From Omnitrophica WOR_2 bacterium RIFCSPHIGHO2_02_FULL_52_10 (GTDB lineage Bacteria > Omnitrophota > Gorgyraeia > Zapsychrales > Zapsychraceae), in contig MHGR01000014.1 in the NCBI GenBank assembly GCA_001805655.1, positions 1-10,731 of the forward strand: 10,731 nucleotides of DNA, in the 5' to 3' direction. Both the position numbers and the translations under genes were made by a program. Each line of letters starts with the position of its first letter. Position 1 is the first letter of the stretch. Of the stretch, positions 1 through 6,864 are shown one piece after another. The notes under the pieces were generated by a model that worked only from the letters and a program-made list of their open reading frames with translations, ran no database searches and had not been told where the DNA came from.

Positions 1-1
1 G

Positions 2-295
2 CCTCTTAAAGAACCGGAAGCGGAGGGAGGAGAGCCTGGCGCCCCAGAGAACTTATCGTATCCTGAAGAAAGCCAACCGGATAGTGAACCGTTTCTAAAG
101 CTGCAGCCGGATGTCATGTCCGGGACGCCGCCACCGCCACCCGTGCCCCAAAAAGATAAACCTCAGCCAACCGCAATGCCACCATCGTCCGGGCCCGAAA
201 AAATCCTTGAACCGAAGCCGGAGGAGGATAAACAGATTTTTAAGATTATCGATCCTGATAATCTGTTTGGCAGCGAAGAAAGCGAAAAAAAATAG
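2..295 (+). CDS. C-terminal tail of a truncated Pro/Glu-rich protein
   Basis: An open frame enters from the left edge of the window with no start codon inside and ends at a TAG at 293-295, so only the last 97 residues are visible. They are dominated by Pro, Glu, Lys and Asp, include a short polyproline stretch, and end in an acidic/basic tail (NLFGSEESEKK). The composition suggests a disordered cytoplasmic or periplasmic tail; no family can be recognised from it. This frame is preferred over the overlapping Arg/His-rich frame at 111-305 because its composition is ordinary for a disordered tail and it stops cleanly 34 bases before the next gene. It is probably co-transcribed with the isomerase gene that follows. 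The function is unknown. Confidence 0.7.
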   Translation, partial: PLKEPEAEGGEPGAPENLSYPEESQPDSEPFLKLQPDVMSGTPPPPPVPQKDKPQPTAMPPSSGPEKILEPKPEEDKQIFKIIDPDNLFGSEESEKK

Positions 296-329
296 CAACC
301 CATAACCATAAAAAGGAAAAGGAATAAAA

Positions 330-869
330 ATGAACTTTAAAATTCTAGGAATCACCCTCATCGCCGCACTGCTGACGTTGTCCGCTCATGCCCAAGCGTC
401 TTCCATCGTGGTCCTCAACACCAACCAGGGAGAAATTGAATTACAGCTCTTTACCGATATTGCCCCAAAAACCTGTGAAAACTTCCTGGGTCTTGTTGAA
501 AAAGGCTATTATGACGGCATTATTTTCCACCGCGTCATCAAAGGCTTCATGATTCAGGGAGGCGACCCGACCGGAACAGGCCGCGGCGGTGAAAGCCTCT
601 GGGGAGGGAAATTTGAGGACGAGGTCACGGCACAGGTCCAGTTTGACCGCAAGGGGCTCTTGGCCATGGCCAATGCCGGACCGAACACCAACGGCAGCCA
701 GTTCTTCATTACGACCGTTCCCGCGCCCTGGTTAAACATGAAGCACACGATTTTCGGGGAAGTGATCAGCGGTTATGACGTTGTTGAGAAAATGGAGAAT
801 GTCCCTGTCGGCCCCGGGGACAAACCGAATGAACAGCAGCAAATTATCAAAGCTTATGTAAAGGAATAA
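330..869 (+). CDS. Exported cyclophilin-type peptidyl-prolyl cis-trans isomerase
   Basis: This 179-residue cyclophilin should catalyse cis-trans isomerisation of Xaa-Pro bonds, acting as a folding helper outside the cytoplasm. Residues 1-23 form a signal peptide (hydrophobic core [13 protein letters not shown], then an AHAQA cleavage region), so a periplasmic PpiA-like role is likely. The catalytic core is intact: [14 protein letters not shown] at 66-79 holds the equivalents of human CypA Arg55, Phe60 and Gln63 (here R68, F73, Q76). [15 protein letters not shown] at 113-127 and [12 protein letters not shown] at 134-145 supply the Ala, Phe, Trp and His of the proline pocket (W134, H139). The length is normal for a single-domain bacterial cyclophilin with a signal sequence. 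A purine-rich AAAAGGAAAAGGA stretch lies just before the ATG. Family assignment is secure; the specific client proteins are unknown. Confidence 0.95.
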   Translation: MNFKILGITLIAALLTLSAHAQASSIVVLNTNQGEIELQLFTDIAPKTCENFLGLVEKGYYDGIIFHRVIKGFMIQGGDPTGTGRGGESLWGGKFEDEVTAQVQFDRKGLLAMANAGPNTNGSQFFITTVPAPWLNMKHTIFGEVISGYDVVEKMENVPVGPGDKPNEQQQIIKAYVKE

Positions 870-906
870 GCCTCCTGCCGCGAGATTCGTTCACCTAACT
901 TATATC

Positions 907-1728
907 ATGGACCATGAACTGCTCATCCAGGCCCTGAATGCCGCGCAAAATGGTAAAAATTTCGCTTTTGCCACGGTTGTCGAAACGACAAAAAAGGGCA
1001 CCCCCCGCAAGACCGGCGCTAAAATGATTGTGCTGGAAGACGGGACGTCATACGGATCCATAGGTGGAGGGAGGAACGAAAAAGCGGCCCAGCAAGAATG
1101 TCTGAAGGCCATCAAATCCGCAAAGCCGGCCTTGGTCGATTACCAATATTTCGGCCGGGAAGGCCAGTCCGTGTGCGGCGGCCAAATGAAGGTTTTCATC
1201 GAGCCGGCCACGCGCCCGCGGCATTTTGTGATTTGCGGGGCGGGCCATATCGCTTTGCCGCTTTCGGTGATTGCGAAAATGCTCTCCTTTAAAGTCACGA
1301 TTATAGACAACCGCAGGGCTTTTGCCAACAAGGACCGTTTTCCCCATGTGGACAAAATCATCGTTGGCAATCACGCCCAAAAGCTCTCGAAAATCCCGAT
1401 CGATAAAAACACGTTAATCATGATTGTCACGCAAGGGAATGAGTATGACTTTGATTGCCTGAAAGCCTCGATTGGCTCAGAAGCGGGGTATTTGGGCGTT
1501 ATTTCCAGCAAACCAAAGCGTGTGAAGTTTTTTAACCGCCTGAGGAAGATGAACATTCCGGAAAAATATCTGAAAAGAGTCCATATCCCGGCAGGCATAG
1601 ACATCGGGGCCCAGACGCCGGAAGAAATCGCCGTTTCCATTGCCGCCGATTTGATTGCCGAAATGAACAGGGGGTTGATCGGCACAGAAAAATTCAAGGA
1701 AATCATCAAACACGATAGTAAACCGTAA
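907..1728 (+). CDS. XdhC/CoxI family protein
   Basis: This 273-residue protein has the two-part XdhC architecture. The N-terminal XdhC_CoxI region spans about 18-100, with YGSIGGG at 49-55 and CGGQMKVFIEP at 90-100. A Rossmann-type XdhC_C domain begins at HFVICGAGHIALPL (106-119). The family signatures YLGVISSKPKR (195-205) and GIDIGAQTPEEIAVSI (230-245) are also present. Characterised XdhC proteins bind molybdenum cofactor and promote its sulfuration and insertion into xanthine dehydrogenase-type hydroxylases. No molybdoenzyme subunit is encoded in this window, so the client is unknown and a more general redox or cofactor role is possible. The gene starts 37 bases after the isomerase without a clear Shine-Dalgarno, and ends 11 bases before the next ATG, suggesting co-transcription with the split-barrel protein downstream. 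Confidence 0.9.
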   Translation: MDHELLIQALNAAQNGKNFAFATVVETTKKGTPRKTGAKMIVLEDGTSYGSIGGGRNEKAAQQECLKAIKSAKPALVDYQYFGREGQSVCGGQMKVFIEPATRPRHFVICGAGHIALPLSVIAKMLSFKVTIIDNRRAFANKDRFPHVDKIIVGNHAQKLSKIPIDKNTLIMIVTQGNEYDFDCLKASIGSEAGYLGVISSKPKRVKFFNRLRKMNIPEKYLKRVHIPAGIDIGAQTPEEIAVSIAADLIAEMNRGLIGTEKFKEIIKHDSKP

Positions 1729-1733
1729 AGGAG
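1727..1733 (+). promoter_or_regulatory. Shine-Dalgarno of the split-barrel gene
   Basis: The sequence AAAGGAG overlaps the TAA stop of the XdhC-like gene and sits seven bases before the ATG at 1740. It fixes the start of the downstream gene and indicates translation from a shared mRNA. Confidence 0.7.
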
Positions 1734-1739
1734 CACCTC

Positions 1740-2147
1740 ATGACGAAAGAGGAAGTCATTGATCTTATCAGAGACGCGGGATTTTGCATGCTGGCTACCG
1801 CCGAAGGTAAACAGCCCCGGGTAAGGCCCATGATGCCTTATCTAACGGAAAGCAATGAACTGCTTTTGGCCCTTTTAGGCCGCTCCAGAACCATTCAACA
1901 GGCCAAGGCTAACCCCCAGGTTGAACTTTGTTTTGTAGACCGTAAAATGTGGTATTGCCGTATCGCGGGCAAAGCCACCATCAGCGAAGATAAATCCAAG
2001 AAGCAGATCCTCTGGAATAATATCCCCATGCTCAAGCAGTATTTCGGAGGCCCCGATGACCCCAATTTCCATCTCATGACCATCGACATCCAGCAGGTCG
2101 AGGCCATGACCCCTCATCAAAAAGCGCCCGAAATTATAGAGATTTAA
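1740..2147 (+). CDS. Pyridoxamine 5'-phosphate oxidase-like FMN-binding split-barrel protein
   Basis: This 135-residue soluble protein matches the small single-domain PNPOx-like family. It begins with an N-terminal helix (EEVIDLIRDAGFCMLAT), followed by the strand pair with a PRVRPM motif (26-31), then a segment of the type 'SRTIQQAKANPQVELCFVD' (49-67) that is very typical of the family. Members bind FMN, sometimes F420 or heme, and most are uncharacterised oxidoreductases or general-stress proteins; true vitamin B6 oxidase activity should not be assumed from this sequence. The start is well supported by an AAAGGAG Shine-Dalgarno seven bases before the ATG. It follows the XdhC-like gene by 11 bases, so the two are probably one transcript. 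It is the last plus-strand gene before a long intergenic stretch. Confidence 0.88.
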   Translation: MTKEEVIDLIRDAGFCMLATAEGKQPRVRPMMPYLTESNELLLALLGRSRTIQQAKANPQVELCFVDRKMWYCRIAGKATISEDKSKKQILWNNIPMLKQYFGGPDDPNFHLMTIDIQQVEAMTPHQKAPEIIEI

Positions 2148-2165
2148 GTTAATTGACGTGCGGTT

Positions 2166-2213
2166 CCCCTTTGTAGGGGGTTGTTGTATTATATACCCCT
2201 GCCAAAGGAGGGG
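2166..2213. repeat. Inverted-repeat cluster of CCCCT/AGGGG blocks (possible terminator or REP-like element)
   Basis: CCCCT at 2166-2170 pairs with AGGGG at 2175-2179, and CCCCT at 2196-2200 pairs with AGGGG at 2209-2213. The second hairpin is strengthened by CC/GG at 2202-2203/2207-2208 with a bulged G. The two small hairpins can also pair with each other to make one long imperfect stem (2166-2179 with 2196-2213). The element starts 18 bases after the stop of the split-barrel gene. There is no T-run directly behind it, so a classic intrinsic terminator is not shown. Its form resembles dispersed palindromic repeats found in many environmental genomes. Confidence 0.45.
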
Positions 2214-2272
2214 ACACCTGCCTAAATCCTCACTAAAACGCATAAAAACACACTAAATGATAAAAATATGTC

Positions 2273-2310
2273 ATTGCTTGTCAAAATTGAGTCGGTTTCT
2301 TACAAGCAAT
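2273..2310. repeat. 9-bp perfect inverted repeat
   Basis: ATTGCTTGT at 2273-2281 is matched by its exact reverse complement ACAAGCAAT at 2302-2310, with a 20-base spacer. On the minus strand it is followed by a T-rich stretch (gacatattttta), so it could be part of the transcription stop for the DUF134 gene, although it lies about 180 bases beyond that stop codon. No other role can be supported. Confidence 0.3.
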
Positions 2311-2462
2311 TATATTAGCGGTAAATTTACGCAAAGTTTTCAACAGGCATGTTTAATTACTCTGCAAGCGCGAGCCATTCAAAGAATTGCACCAATAAAC
2401 CCAATATACTAAAGTTAACATAAGGTATATTATAGGAAGTTATAATAAAGAAGCAATCTGCC

Positions 2463-2484
2463 GCGCGCCAAGTCTATTGCGCGC
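2463..2484 (-). terminator. GC-rich stem just after the DUF134 stop codon (weak terminator candidate)
   Basis: GCGCGC at 2463-2468 pairs with GCGCGC at 2479-2484 across a 10-base loop, beginning six bases past the minus-strand stop codon at 2491. The position suits a terminator, but the minus strand reads GGCAGATTGCTT afterwards, without a proper U-run, so it is only a candidate. Confidence 0.3.
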
Positions 2485-2490
2485 CCCAAA

Positions 2491-2919
2491 TCAATGCTTT
2501 TCTTTGCCCTTTGGAATATGCGAGTACTTAAGAATGCCCTGTCGCAGTTTTTTATCTGCGGTAAAAGAATCAATTGCCGCGGCCTCTAAATCTAAGCGCT
2601 TTCCCGGATAATTTCTATGGCGTACGCCGACCTGGACGTTTCCGACCCTTATTTTAATGATTTTGCCGTTCACCAGGGCGTCCGCGACAATTGTACGCGC
2701 GCTTCGCAGGATCCTGCCGAAACTGGGGCGGGATATTCCCATGGCTTTGGCGCCTTCGGACTGATCATATCCTTGAAAGTCCGCCAGTTTTAGGGCCTCG
2801 TACTCATCGATTTTAAGCTCAATTTCATCCGGCCGGCCAGGCTTTCCCCTGGGACTGAACTGGGAAATTTTGGGCATCATTTGAATGTAGCGGATCTTTT
2901 TTCGCCTTCCTTTGTGCAT
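2491..2919 (-). CDS. DUF134/UPF0251 family DNA-binding protein
   Basis: This 142-residue basic protein shows the DUF134 (UPF0251, COG1342) pattern. An N-terminal basic segment leads to PKISQFSPRGKPGRPDE (16-32), then IDEYEALKLADFQGYDQSEGA (37-57), and a helix-turn-helix resembling sigma-factor region 4 with recognition helix GISRPSFGRILRSAR (61-75), ending at ADALVNGKIIKI (79-90). Family members are predicted transcription regulators. The C-terminal ~50 residues go beyond the core and match nothing I recognise; the NifX/dinitrogenase-cofactor domain sometimes fused to this family is absent. An AAGGAG Shine-Dalgarno five bases before the ATG (2925-2930) supports the chosen start. Two copies of a palindrome upstream (2959-3006) make autoregulation likely. 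It stands alone between the plus-strand genes and the sensor operon. Confidence 0.85.
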   Translation of the reverse strand: MHKGRRKKIRYIQMMPKISQFSPRGKPGRPDEIELKIDEYEALKLADFQGYDQSEGAKAMGISRPSFGRILRSARTIVADALVNGKIIKIRVGNVQVGVRHRNYPGKRLDLEAAAIDSFTADKKLRQGILKYSHIPKGKEKH

Positions 2920-2952
2920 CTTTTCTCCTTATCTACAGAATATTCCGGTATT

Positions 2953-2958
2953 ATTATC
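2953..2958 (-). promoter_or_regulatory. Candidate -10 box of the DUF134 gene
   Basis: Read on the minus strand this is GATAAT, about 33 bases before the start codon and touching the nearer palindrome. No good -35 hexamer was found at the standard distance, so the promoter call is tentative. Confidence 0.3.
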
Positions 2959-3006
2959 CAAGCATATGCTCATTTAAATATGTACTTTATTCTGAGCATA
3001 TGCTTA
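2959..3006 (-). promoter_or_regulatory. Twin palindromic operator (AGCATATGCT x2) upstream of the DUF134 gene
   Basis: The palindrome AGCATATGCT occurs at 2961-2970 and again at 2995-3004, with centres 34 bp apart, close to three helical turns. The flanks make the pair a perfect 13-bp inverted repeat: AAGCATATGCTCA at 2960-2972 and TGAGCATATGCTT at 2993-3005. Each copy has one full half-site TGAGCAT facing the other copy and one weaker outer half. The nearer copy abuts the candidate -10 box. A dimeric HTH protein binding both sites cooperatively would repress the gene; the obvious candidate is the DUF134 protein itself. The symmetry is directly visible; the binding partner is inferred. Confidence 0.65.
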
Positions 3007-3024
3007 TTATAATATACCCGCTCA

Positions 3025-3063
3025 AAGTCCGCATTAAGAATTTTGATAAAAATTCAAGGACTT
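3025..3063 (-). terminator. Nested AT-rich inverted repeats after the sensor operon (possible terminator)
   Basis: AAGTCC (3025-3030) pairs with GGACTT (3058-3063), and inside it GAATTTT (3038-3044) pairs with AAAATTC (3049-3055) across a GATA loop. The element starts about 65 bases beyond the stop codon of the last gene of the minus-strand operon. It lacks a clean terminal U-run, so it may be a terminator, a processing site or a chance fold. Confidence 0.3.
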
Positions 3064-3128
3064 GAAATACGTTTTGAACTATATCAGTAAGCGATAAAAT
3101 GGAGAGCGAATCGACAAAAGACGAGCGG

Positions 3129-4151
3129 TTAAAGCGCGGATGACAGCAATTCGGAGAGATACTTCAAATTATTTAGACTGCCCCCCAGGCTCCCGCCCTC
3201 TTTCTTGGTGTGAAGATTAAGGACGCCGAAAACCTCTTCTTTATTGGTTAACGGCATAACGAGGGCCTCTTTGATTTCGGGCCTCTTGAGGAACGGCTTG
3301 ATGCGGTTATCTCCCTCCATTCCCTGAATCATGAAGGAAGTGTTTTCCTGGGCCGCCAGGCCGGCGATCCCCTCCCCTATTTTGACCCGGGCATTGCCGA
3401 AACGCTCCGAATCCACGCCGCGGGAAGCCTTCATGACCAATTCATTTTGATCGGAATCCAAAACCAAAATGGACCCACACTCAGCATTGGTCATTTTCAA
3501 AGCCACGTCCAGCAGGGTCGCCAAAAGACCGTCCAGATAAACGGTCGAATAAATTTCCTGCGCTTTCTCGGTAAATTCCCCGGACAAGACCCCGGTATCG
3601 GCCCTGATGTCTTCCAGCTGCTTCTTTTTCAGGCTCAACTCGATATTATCGCGGACAATTTCCGTAAGCAGGTCCAAAATGGAATTCATCATGATATTGG
3701 AAACGACCCTGATACCGCCCAATTCATCCAGCAGCCGATTTTTGTCACATTCTTGCGCCCTGGCCATTTCCTCATATTCCGTTGCCGAAAGACGCTTATT
3801 GAGAATCACCGGACCTATGATCAGATGCCCTATGACCTGGTCTTTGTCAACCGTAATGGGGATCGCGAAGCTGTGAAGACCGTAACGGTTGGCGGCCTCC
3901 AGGTACATCCCTTGCGGCTCAAAAATCTCCTGGACCTTGATCGAATCATCCACCAGATCGAACTTCAGCGCCGGATCGGTCAACAGCTTCCCCCCGTACC
4001 TCCCCTCTTCAGGGGGCAGGATCACAAGGCCGTGGGAATCAAATATGCAGATATTGATTCGCAGGACATCGATGAACCGCGAAAGCATGTCCCACCATTT
4101 TTCCTTATTAATCACTTCCCGGGCTAATTGTCTGGGGTCCTTTGCGCTCAT
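3129..4151 (-). CDS. PocR-GAF sensory protein without output domain
   Basis: This 340-residue soluble protein is the last gene of the five-gene operon. Residues about 19-170 look like a PocR ligand-sensing domain: KWWDMLSRFIDVLRINICIFDSHG (18-41) is the typical opening, and YGLHSFAIPITVDKDQVIGHLIIGPVI (90-116) matches the family core. In the usual family core a cysteine precedes the Gly-Leu (C-x-x-GL); here the segment reads NRYGL, so that cysteine is missing. Residues about 205-335 form a GAF domain (LDVALKMTNAECGSILVLD, then KIGEGIAGLAAQE and EALVMPLTNKEEVFGVLNLHT). There is no kinase, HTH or enzymatic output region, so it probably acts by binding a partner, most plausibly the kinase or regulator encoded just upstream. 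Its ATG overlaps the response regulator's TGA (ATGA at 4148-4151), indicating translational coupling. The ligand is unknown. Confidence 0.8.
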   Translation of the reverse strand: MSAKDPRQLAREVINKEKWWDMLSRFIDVLRINICIFDSHGLVILPPEEGRYGGKLLTDPALKFDLVDDSIKVQEIFEPQGMYLEAANRYGLHSFAIPITVDKDQVIGHLIIGPVILNKRLSATEYEEMARAQECDKNRLLDELGGIRVVSNIMMNSILDLLTEIVRDNIELSLKKKQLEDIRADTGVLSGEFTEKAQEIYSTVYLDGLLATLLDVALKMTNAECGSILVLDSDQNELVMKASRGVDSERFGNARVKIGEGIAGLAAQENTSFMIQGMEGDNRIKPFLKRPEIKEALVMPLTNKEEVFGVLNLHTKKEGGSLGGSLNNLKYLSELLSSAL

Positions 4152-5554
4152 GGGTCTTTCTGGCCATCATCTAGGATATTATATTTTTTCATTTTGTTAT
4201 AAAGGGTCGTGCGGTTGACCCCTAGGGCGGCGGCGGTCTTGCTGCGGCTCCAATTACATTCGTTGAGGACCGAAACAATATGCTCTTTCTCCGGCTCCTC
4301 CACCACTTTTTTCAACGATTTGCCGTCAACCGTTTTGCCCGGCCTTGATTCAAATTTCTCGATATTAGGGATATCCCGTTTATTCACCACCCCGGTCTTG
4401 GACATGATGACCGCGCCTTCGATGGCATTTTCCAGTTCCCGGACATTGCCCGGCCAGAAGTACCCTTGGAATAATTTCAAAACCTCATCCGAAAGACCGG
4501 TAACTTTCTTATTGTTAATCCGGCTGTATTTCTCAAGGAAATAATCCGCGATCATAGCAATATCTTCCTTGCGCTCCCGCAACGGAGGAGTATGTATCGC
4601 GATGACATTAATGCGATAGTAAAGATCCTCCCGAAATTTCCCCTCATCGACCAATTCCGGCAGAGACTGGTTGGTGGCCACGATAATGCGCACATGCGAC
4701 TTGAGGGTCACATTATCCCCTACCTTTTCGAACACCCCGTCCTGCAGGACACGCAGCAGCTTGACCTGAAGCCCAAGGGAAAAGGCGTCAATTTCGTCCA
4801 AAAAAACCGTTCCGCCGTCCGCGTATTCAAAACGCCCTTTTTTGTCTTTGATGGCCCCGGTAAAAGCCCCTTTGACATGCCCGAACAACTCGCTTTCCAG
4901 CAATGTTTCCGAGAGCGCCCCGCAGCTGACCTCCACAAACGGCTTATCCTTGCGGGCGGCGTCATTTTCGTGGATCGCCCGCGCTATCAGTCCCTTCCCT
5001 GTCCCGCTCTCGCCCGTAATGAGGATCGTGGCATTGGTGCTGGCCACCGAATCGATGATATGATAAACATTTTGCATCTTCGCGCTGGAGCCGATCATGC
5101 TGCAAAACGAACTGCGGCGCTCCTTGGCGATAATTTCTTTCAGGGTCCGGTTCTCCTCAACGATCTCCATCTTCTCCACGATCTTCCTGATGATAAACTT
5201 GATTTCGTTATCGTTGATGGGTTTCGTGATATAGTCATACGCCCCAAACTTCATGGCCTCAACCGCCCCTTCGATGGACCCGTATCCGGTGATCATGATC
5301 ACCTCGACGCGGGGATGGCCCCCTTTGATGGCCTTGAGCAATTCCGTCCCGCTCTTCCTCGGAAGCTTAAAGTCGGTCACGACAATGTCAAAACCGTTCT
5401 TTTCGACCAATGGGAGCGCTTCATCGGCATTCTGGGCCATTTGAACATAATACCCTTCGATGCGCAGGATTTCATAGAGCGACTCGCGGATCAGCGGCTC
5501 ATCATCGACAACCAGAATCTTATACTTCTTTTTTTCTCTCATAAGATTCATCAC
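4148..5554 (-). CDS. NtrC-family sigma-54-dependent response regulator
   Basis: This 468-residue protein has the full NtrC layout. A receiver domain spans about 11-125 (acidic pocket D17/D18, phospho-acceptor D61 in VVTDFKLP, T89, K111). A sigma-54 AAA+ domain spans about 152-385, with Walker A GESGTGKG (181-188), the sigma-54-contacting GAFTGA loop (229-234), Walker B VFLDEID (250-256) and FREDLYYRINV (307-317). A Fis-type HTH lies near 433-458 (NWSRSKTAAALGVNRTTLYNKM). It should activate sigma-54 promoters when phosphorylated, most likely by the kinase encoded directly upstream. Start choice is open: a GTG at 5554 overlaps the kinase's TGA, followed by ATGs at 5551 and 5542; all give an intact receiver. 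A sigma-54 promoter lies in front of the neighbouring transferase/PEP-CTERM operon (10570-10585), an attractive target. PrsR of PEP-CTERM systems has the same architecture. Confidence 0.95.
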   Translation of the reverse strand: MMNLMREKKKYKILVVDDEPLIRESLYEILRIEGYYVQMAQNADEALPLVEKNGFDIVVTDFKLPRKSGTELLKAIKGGHPRVEVIMITGYGSIEGAVEAMKFGAYDYITKPINDNEIKFIIRKIVEKMEIVEENRTLKEIIAKERRSSFCSMIGSSAKMQNVYHIIDSVASTNATILITGESGTGKGLIARAIHENDAARKDKPFVEVSCGALSETLLESELFGHVKGAFTGAIKDKKGRFEYADGGTVFLDEIDAFSLGLQVKLLRVLQDGVFEKVGDNVTLKSHVRIIVATNQSLPELVDEGKFREDLYYRINVIAIHTPPLRERKEDIAMIADYFLEKYSRINNKKVTGLSDEVLKLFQGYFWPGNVRELENAIEGAVIMSKTGVVNKRDIPNIEKFESRPGKTVDGKSLKKVVEEPEKEHIVSVLNECNWSRSKTAAALGVNRTTLYNKMKKYNILDDGQKDP

Positions 5555-6864
5555 TTAATGGGAATGTTAATGGTAAATTGCGTCCCCTGGCCGGGCTTGC
5601 TTTCCACCTGGATTTTGCCGTCGTAACTTTTGACAATCTCGGCCACAATCGTAAGCCCTAAACCGCAACCCTTGTCTATATCCTTGGTCGTAAAAAAAGG
5701 CTCAAAGATCTGTTCGATGTCCTCTTGCGGGATGCCCCTCCCCGTGTCCCCGACAACAATCGTGATCTCCCGGTCCGTATAACCGGCGTTCACGGTAATC
5801 TTGCCGTTCTCATCGATGGCATCGGCCGCATTTCTCAGCAAATTGGATAAAATACCCTCGACCCCAAAGTCCATCACGGCCGGAAAACCATCCTGCACGT
5901 GTTTTTCCAGGGTGATATTCTTATGGGCGATCTCCGTTTTCAGGCTGCCCAAAGCATACGTCAGGGCCGCGTTGAAATCCGCCCTTCGGGTCACCAGCGA
6001 CTGGTCGCGCGTGCAGGCCAGCAGGTTTTTCACGATATTCGCCATGCGGTTGAGGCCGTGCTTCACTTCCAGCAGGTACCCCCGGACAACGTCATCGTGG
6101 ACGTGCTCCAGACTGAGATTCGTGTACCGCATGACGCCGTCCAGCGGATTATTAAATTCATGGGCGATTCCGCCGGCCAGTTTCCCCAGAGTCGCCAGCC
6201 TCTCCTGGATATGCATCTGTTTCTTAAGGTGCCGCGTTTCCTGGTCGCTCTGGCCTAACTTATCCTTTAAGCTCCGCGTTTCCTTTAACACTTTCTTGAA
6301 TTTCTGGTAAAGCTGTATCCTCCGGTAATTCAGCGCGATCTGGCTGGCCAGAAAATCCAGCAGCTGCAGCTCATCGGCACTAAAATGCACGCCGGAGTGC
6401 TTGTCCGTGATATTGATCACGCCAACAAGCTTGTCCTTGAGCATAAGCGGCGCGCAGATAAACGATGATGTTTTATACCCCTTGCGCGCTTTGAAATGGG
6501 AAAACCGCTTATCCTTCCCGATGTCCTCAACGATGATGGGGCGCTTTTCCTGCGCCACCTTGCCGACAATCCCCTCCCCCAGCCGTTTAATAATCTCCTG
6601 CCGATCGTCCAACGGCATGCCGACCGTGCTGGCCATGACAAGGCCCTGGCTTTCTTCCTTTAAGGTGAATATCGAGCCGCGGCCCGCCCCGAACAGGGCG
6701 ATGATCTTCTCCAGGGAGACCGTAAAGAGCTCCTTCTCGGTGGCCACCCCATCCACCGTCGCGCATATATCGTGGATCTTCTGAAAAAGCTCAGCTTGGG
6801 AAATATCTTTAAAAATCGTATTTGAGGAAAGACTCATCCTTTTACCGTTCCGAAACTTGTACAC
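5551..6864 (-). CDS. Soluble GAF-domain sensor histidine kinase
   Basis: This 437-residue kinase has no membrane segment. A GAF domain covers about 43-183 (SLEKIIALFGAGRGSIFTL, LGEGIVGKVAQEKRPIIVEDI, APLMLKDKLVGVINI), and a coiled-coil-like linker covers about 183-222. The HisKA helix carries the phosphorylatable H235 in GGIAHEFNNPL. The HATPase shows the N box (LSNLLRNAADAI, 339-350), G1 (DTGRGI, 373-378), F box (FEPFFTT, 387-393) and G2 (GLGLT, 401-405). It should phosphorylate the NtrC-type regulator that follows, whose start overlaps its stop. Two starts are possible: a GTG at 6864, overlapping the TPR gene by 23 bases and preceded by an AAGGA, or an ATG at 6837 (MSLSS), four bases past the TPR stop. 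The GAF ligand cannot be predicted. PrsK of PEP-CTERM systems is also a GAF histidine kinase, but usually with many N-terminal membrane helices, absent here. Confidence 0.93.
   Translation of the reverse strand: MYKFRNGKRMSLSSNTIFKDISQAELFQKIHDICATVDGVATEKELFTVSLEKIIALFGAGRGSIFTLKEESQGLVMASTVGMPLDDRQEIIKRLGEGIVGKVAQEKRPIIVEDIGKDKRFSHFKARKGYKTSSFICAPLMLKDKLVGVINITDKHSGVHFSADELQLLDFLASQIALNYRRIQLYQKFKKVLKETRSLKDKLGQSDQETRHLKKQMHIQERLATLGKLAGGIAHEFNNPLDGVMRYTNLSLEHVHDDVVRGYLLEVKHGLNRMANIVKNLLACTRDQSLVTRRADFNAALTYALGSLKTEIAHKNITLEKHVQDGFPAVMDFGVEGILSNLLRNAADAIDENGKITVNAGYTDREITIVVGDTGRGIPQEDIEQIFEPFFTTKDIDKGCGLGLTIVAEIVKSYDGKIQVESKPGQGTQFTINIPIK

Larger units (their letters stand above)
2148..2490. 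other. Gene-free intergenic region with several inverted repeats
   Basis: This 343-base stretch separates two convergent genes, so it should hold transcription stops for both. No convincing ORF, tRNA or recognisable RNA gene was seen. It contains a G/C-run inverted-repeat cluster at 2166-2213, a 9-bp inverted repeat at 2273-2281/2302-2310, a 10-bp palindrome GTAAATTTAC at 2321-2330, a 7-bp inverted repeat at 2403-2409/2425-2431, and a GC-rich stem at 2463-2484. The rest is AT-rich. Confidence 0.6.

Noticed and set aside
111..305. Arg/His-rich open frame overlapping the truncated first gene
   Set aside because: Its composition is unnatural and it is a frame-shifted reading of the Pro/Glu-rich tail, which stays open from the window edge to 295.
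3447..4127. Plus-strand open frame opposite the PocR-GAF gene
   Set aside because: It is antisense to a well supported coding sequence and has a Gln/His/Arg-rich shadow composition.
4592..5626. Long plus-strand open frame (344 codons) opposite the response regulator
   Set aside because: It is fully antisense to a gene with intact receiver, AAA+ and HTH motifs, and shows no family signature of its own.
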